DNA of 5,238 bases. It comes from Gammaproteobacteria bacterium (GTDB lineage Bacteria; Pseudomonadota; Gammaproteobacteria; Arenicellales; JAOTYS01). The DNA is taken from the NCBI GenBank assembly GCA_029861795.1, contig JAOTYS010000345.1:1-5238 (forward strand). The letters run 5' to 3'. Both the position numbers and the translations under genes were made by a program. The notes under the pieces are model-generated. The model ran no database searches. It worked only from the letters and a program-made list of their open reading frames with translations, and was not told the origin of the DNA. Position 1 is the first letter of the stretch, and each line of letters begins with the position of its first letter. Of this stretch, positions 1 to 4,167 are shown in pieces.

Positions 1-91
1 TTGCTGCGAGATACTGCGTCGCACCTAGATGGGTGCTCTTACGGATGAATCATTCGCGTGAAGCCAGACTTAAAAGATCATACTATTGTAG

Positions 92-109
92 GTACGCCTT
101 TAGGCGTAC
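92..109. repeat. Small perfect inverted repeat (7-bp stem, 4-nt loop)
   Basis: GTACGCC at 92-98 and GGCGTAC at 103-109 are perfect reverse complements around a TTTA loop. No T-run follows, so it is a poor intrinsic terminator. It lies in the first 137 bp, where I see no credible gene. It could be a protein-binding palindrome, an RNA hairpin or chance. Confidence 0.4.
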
Positions 110-137
110 ATTGCGCTTTACTCTGATGCAAACACCC

Positions 138-364
138 ATGAAGAAGATCATATGGCTTGTGGTGTTCCCCATGTTGGGCGGCTCACAGGCATTGTCTACA
201 CCCGTTGTGTACCATACAAAATCGATGAAACCGTTTTCTAGGAGGGCCCGCTCTTTACACTCAAACTTGGCCGCTATTTTGGGAATCTTCCGCTACACTA
301 CGCCGGCGAAGTCTTCAGAGTGATGTGTCGTCCAGCGCAGACTGCAGATTCACCACGCCACTAA
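138..364 (+). pseudogene. Possible broken gene for a small secreted protein
   Basis: I do not recognise the family. From ATG 138 the frame encodes a signal-peptide-like start: MKKI, a hydrophobic stretch (IWLVVFPMLGG), then SQALS. After about position 209 that frame becomes unconvincing. The frame one base back reads VPYKIDETVF, a TAG stop at 239-241, then EGPLFTLKLGRYFGNLPLHY and AGEVFRVMCRP, ending at TAA 362-364. That second stretch has the balanced composition of a real protein. The simplest reading is a small exported protein with one -1 frameshift near 209 and one nonsense codon. Alternatively, both stretches are chance open frames; no homology was checked. A perfect AGGAGG at 240-245 has no start codon at usable distance. 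The ankyrin gene begins in the tail of this remnant. Confidence 0.33.
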
Positions 365-384
365 CAGTACTTAGAGCAGCAACA

Positions 385-1071
385 GTGGGATCATATACAT
401 TAAGGATCGTGTTATTGTGCGTTGTCGTCCTAGGGTTGATGAGTATGTCCTCTATGTCGCAAGAGCACAGCGCAAACAAGCAAGACCAAGCACTCATTAC
501 CGCTGCAGCGAAAGGTGATATCAAGGCCGTACAAATACTGCTGGACGAGGGTGCAAGTACACACGCTGCAAACACACGCGGTGTGACCGCCTTGATCGCT
601 GCCGCGTACCGCAATCATCTCGAGCTTGCAGAGCTGCTCATACAAGCGGGCGCCGACGTCAACCGGCAAGACAAAACACAGCAGAGTGCCTATTTAATCG
701 CCACTTCCGACGGATATCTGGATTTGCTTCGACTTACCCTCGCTGCCGGTGCGGACGTGCATAGCACTGACAGCTATAACGGCACTGGCCTAATCCGCGC
801 GGCAGATCGAGGTCATGTTGAAATCATTCGCGAACTGCTCAAGACCGATATAAAGGTCGATCATGTCAATCGCCTGGGGTGGACAGCATTACTCGAGGCC
901 ATCATTCTCGGTGATGGCCTTGCACAACACACAGAAGTCGTGCGCCTACTTGTGGCGGCCGATGCAGATGTTAACCTCGCCGACGGCAATGGCGTGACTC
1001 CGCTTTCCCATGCTCGCAATCGAGGCTTCACAAAAATCGCAGGAATATTAGAGCAGGCCGGCGCCGAGTGA
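385..1071 (+). CDS. Exported or membrane-anchored ankyrin-repeat protein
   Basis: This 228-aa protein (from GTG 385) is built almost entirely of ankyrin repeats, a helical scaffold for protein-protein contacts. Residues 8-19 form a hydrophobic core after MGSYTLR, followed by a small polar stretch ending SQEHSA, so it is probably exported or N-terminally anchored. Repeats lie at about 34-65, 66-98, 99-131, 132-164, 165-200 and a partial cap 203-228. Signatures include GVTALIAAAYRNHLELAELL, AGADVN, GHVEIIRELL and GVTPLSHARNRG. Repeat 5 carries a short insertion (about 176-184, GDGLAQHTE), lengthening its loop. The start is uncertain: GTG 325 opens the same frame, GTG 385 gives the best signal peptide with a weak AGAG 8 nt upstream, and ATG 439 would remove the hydrophobic segment. 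The fold is secure; the partner and role are unknown. It precedes the first GFA gene by 181 bp, so the two need not be one operon. Confidence 0.87.
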   Translation: MGSYTLRIVLLCVVVLGLMSMSSMSQEHSANKQDQALITAAAKGDIKAVQILLDEGASTHAANTRGVTALIAAAYRNHLELAELLIQAGADVNRQDKTQQSAYLIATSDGYLDLLRLTLAAGADVHSTDSYNGTGLIRAADRGHVEIIRELLKTDIKVDHVNRLGWTALLEAIILGDGLAQHTEVVRLLVAADADVNLADGNGVTPLSHARNRGFTKIAGILEQAGAE

Positions 1072-1139
1072 TTCTGGTGCATATGGCGCTAAACAGCGTA
1101 GCCACCGACGGCACGTTATATCGCTATCACGCGACTATG

Positions 1140-1168
1140 TTGAGAGATAACCTGTTGATTCCTATACA
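1140..1168 (+). promoter_or_regulatory. Sigma-70-like promoter for the first GFA gene
   Basis: TTGAGA (1140-1145; five of six matches to TTGACA) and TATACA (1163-1168; four of six matches to TATAAT) are separated by exactly 17 bp. Transcription would start near 1175, giving a leader of about 75-80 nt before ATG 1253. Judged by eye only. Confidence 0.4.
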
Positions 1169-1252
1169 ATCAGGAAAGACATGTCGAAAATAGGTCGTAA
1201 TCCATGACCGCATTTAGGCAACACATTTAAGTTATAACCCAAGGAGGCTGTA

Positions 1253-1618
1253 ATGGCCGATATCAAGACCGGCAGTTGTCGTTGCGGCGCAGTTGAGTTC
1301 GAAGTGCTATTACACAACGGCCTGGAACGTATTCGGCGTTGCAACTGTTCGCTGTGTCGTCGCAAGGGTGCTGTGATGGCAAGTGTTCCTCTAGCCGATC
1401 TAAGAATCGTAAAGGGCGCGGACAAGCTGACGCTTTATCAGTGGAATACCAAAACAGCCGAGCATTACTTTTGCAGTATTTGCGGTATCTATACACATCA
1501 CCAGCGGAGGAGTGACCCGACCGAGTTTGGTTTCAATGTGGCTTGCATTGAGGGCGTTGATCCGTTTTCCTTCGAGGACGTTCCTTTAGGTGACGGTGCG
1601 TCACAATCATTAGTGTGA
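1253..1618 (+). CDS. GFA/CENP-V-fold zinc-binding protein (copy 1)
   Basis: This 121-aa cytoplasmic protein belongs to the GFA (glutathione-dependent formaldehyde-activating enzyme, Gfa-like) family, with a zinc-binding beta fold. The zinc ligands are visible in order: Cys9 and Cys11 (SCRCG), the Cys30/Cys32/Cys35 cluster (CNCSLC) and Cys74/Cys77 (CSICG). This full cysteine set suggests an intact metal site. The GFA name comes from one member proposed to act on S-hydroxymethylglutathione. Most family members have no proven reaction, so no substrate is assigned. The length is typical of the compact branch. The start is secure: AAGGAGG at 1241-1247 lies 5 nt before ATG 1253. TTTAGGC at 1213-1219, one base from an integron R-box, lies 33 nt upstream. 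The gene has its own promoter-like sequence, and an A-rich repeat follows it. A second, clearly divergent GFA gene lies two genes downstream. Confidence 0.93.
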   Translation: MADIKTGSCRCGAVEFEVLLHNGLERIRRCNCSLCRRKGAVMASVPLADLRIVKGADKLTLYQWNTKTAEHYFCSICGIYTHHQRRSDPTEFGFNVACIEGVDPFSFEDVPLGDGASQSLV

Positions 1619-1626
1619 ATGCGTTA

Positions 1627-1668
1627 AAGAATAAAAGGAATAAAAAATAAAAGGTAAAAAATAAAAGG
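1627..1668 (+). repeat. A-rich tandem repeat (14-bp unit)
   Basis: A 14-bp unit, TAAAAAATAAAAGG, occurs twice back to back (1641-1654 and 1655-1668). A degenerate partial copy, AAAGAATAAAAGG, precedes it (1626-1638). It lies in a run of about 70 bp that is almost entirely purine plus a few T on the + strand, directly after the first GFA gene. It may be replication slippage, and it is too AT-rich to code. Confidence 0.8.
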
Positions 1669-1688
1669 GATCGGAAAATAGCGAAAAT

Positions 1689-1756
1689 AAAAGGGGTCGG
1701 TGTCGAATTAGCCATGTGGTGCATCTATTCGGAAAAATCGACACCGACCCCTTTTT
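1689..1756. terminator. Perfect 18-bp inverted repeat with T-tail; possible bidirectional terminator or REP-like element
   Basis: Positions 1689-1706 (AAAAGGGGTCGGTGTCGA) and 1738-1755 (TCGACACCGACCCCTTTT) are perfect reverse complements around a 31-nt loop. The arm ends in T on each strand (TTTTT at 1752-1756), so it could terminate transcription from both sides, although the loop is long. From memory, similar GGGGTC-type arms recur in gammaproteobacterial intergenic DNA, some beside REP-associated tyrosine transposases. No transposase gene is present here, so any mobility would need one in trans. Confidence 0.6.
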
Positions 1757-1783
1757 GCCTTTTGACACCGACCCCTTTTTGCC
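1740..1783 (+). repeat. Two direct copies of the inverted-repeat right arm
   Basis: The 20-bp sequence GACACCGACCCCTTTTTGCC occurs at 1740-1759 and again at 1764-1783, a 24-bp period. A further partial echo, GCCTTTTTGCC, follows at 1785-1795. The left arm has only one copy, so the element is asymmetric: one left arm and two right arms. This suggests local duplication or a nested copy of a REP-like repeat. In one + frame it gives an artificial DTDPFLP peptide duplication upstream of the next gene. Confidence 0.85.
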
Positions 1784-1855
1784 CGCCTTTTTGCCCCACA
1801 TGCAACGCCATACTGCTACGCTGCGCTTCTCAGCCTGGCGCGACTCACGCGAGCC

Positions 1856-1862
1856 GTTAGAC
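1856..1862 (+). other. GTTAGAC heptamer, possible integron R-box (cassette boundary)
   Basis: GTTAGAC matches the integron core consensus GTTRRRY and ends 24 nt before ATG 1887. The same distance (23 nt) separates GTTAGGC at 2553-2559 from the next gene. I could not find a convincing paired left half here: ATGCAAC near 1800 is only a partial match. On its own a heptamer is weak evidence. Confidence 0.25.
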
Positions 1863-1886
1863 GCGGAATCGGACAAAGACGGAGTT

Positions 1887-2531
1887 ATGAAAAGTGATAA
1901 TCTAATCGTCGGGTCGATGAAGTGGGGTGGTTTCTCGAATATCGCCGGCGGTGTTTTAGTTGCTGCCGCTTATCTTTCTCACCCGCATCATGAAACCCCC
2001 GAAGTGATAGCCAGCAATTATTGGCTTTGGACCCACGTCCTTTTTGTCCTCTCGCTTCTGTTTGGCATCTTTGGGTTGATTGCGTTGATGGGTCATACAT
2101 TTCGCAAAGTGACAATAAGTGGTCTTGTCGGTTATCTCATCGCTATTTCCAGTCTTATTCTTATCTTTGGCCTTAACTACTACGAGACGTTCATTAATCC
2201 CGTAGTGGCGGTGGAAGCCCCACAATTCGTGGAAAGCTACGGCGCTGGTCTAATGATAGGTGCGGTAGCAATGCTGTTCCCTACTACTGGCGGATTGTTC
2301 GTAATAGGTTATGTTATGTTTTCTATAGATTTGTTGCGTTCGAAGCAACTGGGGCGTGGTGCGCCCGGGCTGATGATTATCGGCGTCCTGGTTTTCGGCG
2401 CAGGTCTAAGTGGGTTTTTCCCCATGCTTGTTGTCCAACTCGGATCAATAGTGTTTGGAGTAGCAACTGCGTGGTTGGGCTATCAGCTCATAAAAGCCGC
2501 GTCTGACCAAGCATTCCAGCCGATGCAATAA
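1887..2531 (+). CDS. Polytopic membrane protein of unknown function
   Basis: I do not recognise a family. From ATG 1887 the 214-aa product is strongly hydrophobic, with about six membrane segments near residues 16-31, 46-69, 77-99, 119-148, 160-178 and 180-202. Features include a His-rich loop SHPHHET (31-37) after helix 1, a charged turn after helix 4 (RSKQLGRG) and a short polar tail. No enzymatic motif stands out. The frame stays open upstream to 1716, but that stretch is encoded by the repeat arms (duplicated DTDPFLP), so I reject it as protein. ATG 1887 has GGAG only 2 nt away, an unusually tight spacing; ATG 1917 (MKWGG) is an alternative. The last roughly nine codons lie inside the attC-like site at 2501-2559, an arrangement seen in integron cassettes. 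Codon use looks less GC-rich than the MFS gene at the right end. Confidence 0.8.
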   Translation: MKSDNLIVGSMKWGGFSNIAGGVLVAAAYLSHPHHETPEVIASNYWLWTHVLFVLSLLFGIFGLIALMGHTFRKVTISGLVGYLIAISSLILIFGLNYYETFINPVVAVEAPQFVESYGAGLMIGAVAMLFPTTGGLFVIGYVMFSIDLLRSKQLGRGAPGLMIIGVLVFGAGLSGFFPMLVVQLGSIVFGVATAWLGYQLIKAASDQAFQPMQ

Positions 2532-2559
2532 ACGGCACGGCTGAGTTCAACGGTTAGGC
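2501..2559 (+). other. attC-like integron recombination site (59 bp)
   Basis: The left box GTCTGAC (2501-2507) is one base off the R-box consensus RYYYAAC. It pairs with the right box GTTAGGC (2553-2559), a perfect GTTRRRY match, through five Watson-Crick and two G-T pairs. Inside, CAGCCG (2517-2522) and CGGCTG (2538-2543) are perfect complements. The stem continues TGC/GCA past a single bulged A (2523), closing an 8-nt loop. The spacers between boxes are 9 nt on each side. The right half, GGCTGAGTTCAACGGTTAGGC without its first base, resembles the classical 59-base-element end. The site covers the stop codon of the membrane-protein gene and lies 23 nt before the next start codon. No integrase is in view, so activity is unproven. 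Confidence 0.5.
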
Positions 2560-2582
2560 ATTAATAATTCGAGATTATTTCT

Positions 2583-3080
2583 ATGTTAGAAAAAGAAGAT
2601 ATTTCACTAGAAGGTGGATGCACCTGCGGAAACATTCGCTTCCAGATGATGAGTAAACCAATGATTGTTCACTGCTGTCATTGTCGGTGGTGCCAGCGTG
2701 AAACGGGTACATCTTTCGCACTAAATGCAATGATCGAAGCGGATCGAGTGGCATTGCTGAAAGGCACGCCTGAAGTCGTAAATACGCCTTCAAATAGTGG
2801 CAAGGGTCAAAAGATTAGTCGGTGTCCAAATTGCCATATTGCAGTTTGGAGTAACTATGCAGGCGCAGGTGATGCTGTACATTTCGTTAGAGTCGGTACG
2901 CTCGACAATCCAGATAGCCTGCCTCCCGATATTCATATTTTTACAGCCTCGAAGCAATCGTGGATTGTACTTCCTCCAGACACCCCTGCTGTTGAGGAGT
3001 ATTACGAACGGACCGAGTATTGGTCTAAAGAGAGCCTCGAGCGTAGAAGCGCGCTCCATACTGAGAATCCGGCCAAGTAG
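2583..3080 (+). CDS. GFA/CENP-V-fold zinc-binding protein (copy 2)
   Basis: This 165-aa cytoplasmic GFA-family protein is longer than and divergent from the copy upstream. Zinc ligands are Cys13/Cys15 (GGCTCGN), the Cys31-Cys37 cluster (CCHCRWC, with Cys32/Cys34/Cys37 as likely ligands) and Cys81/Cys84 (RCPNCH). The RETGTSFA stretch after the cluster and the late HFVRVGTLD and HIFTASKQSW motifs are typical of the larger bacterial GFA branch. That branch has no assigned substrate, so glutathione or formaldehyde chemistry should not be assumed. The C-terminal tail (about 135-165) is polar and charged. ATG 2583 is the only sensible start, yet no clear Shine-Dalgarno precedes it: the 23 nt between the GTTAGGC box and the ATG are AT-rich with only GAG. 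That suits a cassette-borne gene that relies on upstream transcription and weak initiation. Confidence 0.93.
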   Translation: MLEKEDISLEGGCTCGNIRFQMMSKPMIVHCCHCRWCQRETGTSFALNAMIEADRVALLKGTPEVVNTPSNSGKGQKISRCPNCHIAVWSNYAGAGDAVHFVRVGTLDNPDSLPPDIHIFTASKQSWIVLPPDTPAVEEYYERTEYWSKESLERRSALHTENPAK

Positions 3081-3087
3081 TAGAGAT

Positions 3088-3127
3088 GCGTAACAAAGCA
3101 AATGCACCCGGACGCCAAAAATCGCCG
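3088..3127 (+). other. Possible orphan left half of an attC site
   Basis: Seven nt after the GFA-2 stop codon comes GCGTAAC (3088-3094; one mismatch to RYYYAAC), followed by AAAGCAAATGCACCCGGACG and CC with an A-run. From memory this resembles the left arm of long environmental cassette attC sites, where such a start is mirrored by a right arm ending in a GTTAYGC-type box. The mirror arm is missing: nothing in the next 150 bp complements GCACCCGGACGCC. ATTATGT at 3156-3162 is the nearest partner for GCGTAAC, with two wobbles and a mismatch at the crossover base. Read as a truncated or decayed site, or chance. Confidence 0.3.
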
Positions 3128-3135
3128 CTGCTCTC

Positions 3136-3167
3136 TGTCTCCTGTAATTTGAGACATTATGTTTTTT
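3136..3167 (+). terminator. Weak terminator candidate after GFA-2
   Basis: TGTCTC (3136-3141) and GAGACA (3151-3156) form a 6-bp stem with a 9-nt loop. A run of six T (3162-3167) follows after five more bases. The stem is short and the T-run is displaced, so termination would be inefficient. Confidence 0.25.
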
Positions 3168-3176
3168 GGACCTTGA

Positions 3177-3248
3177 ACCCTTGACGAAAAGGGTCGATTA
3201 TTATCGATCCTACAAACGCTTCAATATTGTTGCCCTGCAACAAGGAGG
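3177..3248 (+). promoter_or_regulatory. Hairpin-rich leader ending on the ribosome binding site
   Basis: Three short perfect hairpins follow one another before the Sel1 gene: ACCCTT/AAGGGT (3177-3182, 3189-3194), TCGAT/ATCGA (3194-3198, 3203-3207) and TTGTTGC/GCAACAA (3227-3233, 3237-3243). The last has a 3-nt loop, and its right arm shares two bases with the Shine-Dalgarno AAGGAGG (3242-3248). The first two share base 3194, so they cannot both form fully. Folding could modulate ribosome access, but no riboswitch class is recognised. Confidence 0.35.
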
Positions 3249-3255
3249 CGGTGAG

Positions 3256-3684
3256 ATGAACAACCGGTTGCTACTATCTTGTGTACTCGCCATTGGACTG
3301 AGTACCGCTGCGCTCGCCGACGTTCAGTACGGTATCGATGTCGAACAGGAGGAGCTATTGTTTATGATGGCACAGCACAACACAGCCACAAATCTCGAAC
3401 TTGGGAGGTTCGGGGTACCAAACTACGCTGAGGCGATACAGCTGTACCGAAAGGCTGCTGTACTAGGCTATCCCCTAGCCCAGAATAGTCTAGGAAGACT
3501 CTATGAAATGGGCCGTGGCGCGCCCCAGAGTTACGTGCTCGCATATGTGTGGTATACCATTGCGGCGACCAACGGTGACGACAACGCAGTTGCGAACCGT
3601 GATGCCGCTGCAAAACGCCTCACCAAGGTGGAGATCCTTGACTCGCAGGCACTTGCGCGCCAGTTACAGCTGCAATTGCCCTAA
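3256..3684 (+). CDS. Small secreted Sel1-like repeat protein
   Basis: This 142-aa protein has a clear Sec signal peptide: MNNR, a hydrophobic core (LLLSCVLAIGL) and an AALA cleavage site after residue 21. It is therefore probably periplasmic. Residues about 56-92 form a Sel1 (TPR-like) repeat, with the hallmarks AEAIQLYRKAA, AQNSLGRLYEMGRG and a second half-repeat SYVLAYVWYTIAA (92-104). Such repeats are alpha-helical solenoids that scaffold protein contacts. With only one to one and a half repeats this is a minimal member, and residues 113-142 form a charged helical tail. The start is chosen at ATG 3256 because AAGGAGG lies 7 nt upstream and the signal peptide begins there; the frame is open to 3166 but that part lacks support. 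It stands 175 bp from GFA-2 and is not obviously co-transcribed. Partner and process are unknown. Confidence 0.88.
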   Translation: MNNRLLLSCVLAIGLSTAALADVQYGIDVEQEELLFMMAQHNTATNLELGRFGVPNYAEAIQLYRKAAVLGYPLAQNSLGRLYEMGRGAPQSYVLAYVWYTIAATNGDDNAVANRDAAAKRLTKVEILDSQALARQLQLQLP

Positions 3685-3743
3685 GTCCAAGCCGAACATT
3701 TGTCACGCCTGCCTCCTGACATCCGGTTTGTGATCTGCTTAGG
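3680..3743. repeat. Double inverted repeat at the end of the Sel1 gene, attC-like in shape
   Basis: The outer boxes CCTAAG (3680-3685, overlapping the stop codon) and CTTAGG (3738-3743) are perfect complements. Inside, AAGCCG (3689-3694) and CGGTTT (3724-3729) pair with one G-T wobble. This gives a 64-bp two-box structure like an attC, but the crossover base expected in GTTRRRY is C here. GTTAGCA at 3752-3758 is a second, imperfect box. A degenerate site or an mRNA 3' structure are both possible. Confidence 0.3.
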
Positions 3744-3849
3744 TGCAGTCGGTTAGCATCTGGGAATAAGCCAAAACACGCCCAAACATGTCGGCGCACT
3801 CGCTGACCGGTAAAGTAACCTTTAGTTCGCAAAACGAGAGCTCTCGCTC

Positions 3850-3945
3850 TTGCGGATTCGGCTGCTCGTCGGGCTGGTCCTCGGTAGCTCTGTTGCCTGG
3901 CTTTTATTTCTCCATCTTGGGCGGACTGAGGGGCAGCACCGTTAA
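3850..3945 (+). CDS. Possible 31-aa single-helix membrane peptide
   Basis: A short frame from TTG 3850 would encode RIRLLVGLVLGSSVAWLLFL after the initiator, then HLGRTEGQHR: a basic start, one membrane helix and a polar tail. The frame is open only from 3826 and has no ATG or GTG. Its TAA (3943-3945) overlaps the ATG of the next frame as TAATG, the classic translational-coupling arrangement. An ATG-started frame at 3788 (MSAHSLTGKVTFSSQ...) enters the same stretch in another phase. All three could be pieces of one decayed gene. No family is recognised. Confidence 0.25.
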   Translation: MRIRLLVGLVLGSSVAWLLFLHLGRTEGQHR

Positions 3946-4118
3946 TGCTGCGTGATTCCGATACAATTGGGTTCACGCGCGCAAACAAAAACGTTCGAAC
4001 AACCCAGCGCGAGCTTGCAGCCCGATACCAAACTGATCGGAACGCGAACACCGACGCCAAGACCCAATACATCAAAGACATTTTGAGTGATAAAGTCCGA
4101 GCGGAAGGCACGCTGTAA
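3945..4118 (+). CDS. Possible small hydrophilic protein, 57 aa
   Basis: From ATG 3945 to TAA 4116-4118 the frame encodes a polar, charge-balanced, probably helical protein. It starts MLRDSDTIGFTRANKNV, continues with QRELAARYQTDRNANTDAKT and ends QYIKDILSDKVRAEGTL. Composition is far more protein-like than the longer Arg/Ser/Ala-rich frame on the opposite strand (3620-4111). The start overlaps the stop of the preceding mini-frame (TAATG). A purine-rich AGGGG lies about 11 nt upstream, a weak and distant ribosome site. It may be a genuine small gene coupled to the membrane peptide, or the C-terminal remnant of a larger protein. No homology is known to me. It ends 49 nt before the MFS gene. Confidence 0.4.
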   Translation: MLRDSDTIGFTRANKNVRTTQRELAARYQTDRNANTDAKTQYIKDILSDKVRAEGTL

Positions 4119-4167
4119 CCACAAACACGCCGCGCTGGTTCACGAGGACTCTTGGGCTTGATGATTT

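Noticed and set aside
21..36. GCACC/GGTGC hairpin near the left edge
   Set aside because: A 5-bp stem without a T-run or other context is expected by chance.
240..245. Perfect Shine-Dalgarno AGGAGG
   Set aside because: No ATG, GTG or TTG lies 4-12 nt downstream; the first is TTG 267, too far away, so it is likely chance.
861..1082. Minus-strand frame opposite the ankyrin gene
   Set aside because: A shadow of the ankyrin coding frame, with typical Arg/Ser/Thr/Pro-rich antisense composition.
1087..1219. A long attC between the ankyrin and GFA-1 genes (GCGCTAAAC to TTTAGGC)
   Set aside because: The end boxes are only loosely complementary, the crossover G is T, and the interior does not form a matching inner stem.
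1627..1783. CRISPR array
   Set aside because: The repeats are adjacent tandem or palindromic copies without regularly sized unique spacers, and no cas gene is present.
1610..1876. Lys/Gly-rich minus-strand frame with a repeated GKKGSVS peptide
   Set aside because: The peptide repeat is just the duplicated palindrome arm read in reverse; the rest is low-complexity translation of the A-rich tract.
2790..3107. Minus- and plus-strand frames overlapping GFA-2
   Set aside because: They overlap the conserved zinc-ligand region of GFA-2 in other phases and show no domain features.
3620..4111. 163-codon open frame on the minus strand
   Set aside because: It is rich in Arg, Ser, Ala and Val with no motif, runs into the end of the convincing Sel1 gene, lies opposite a more protein-like + strand frame, and has no ribosome site.
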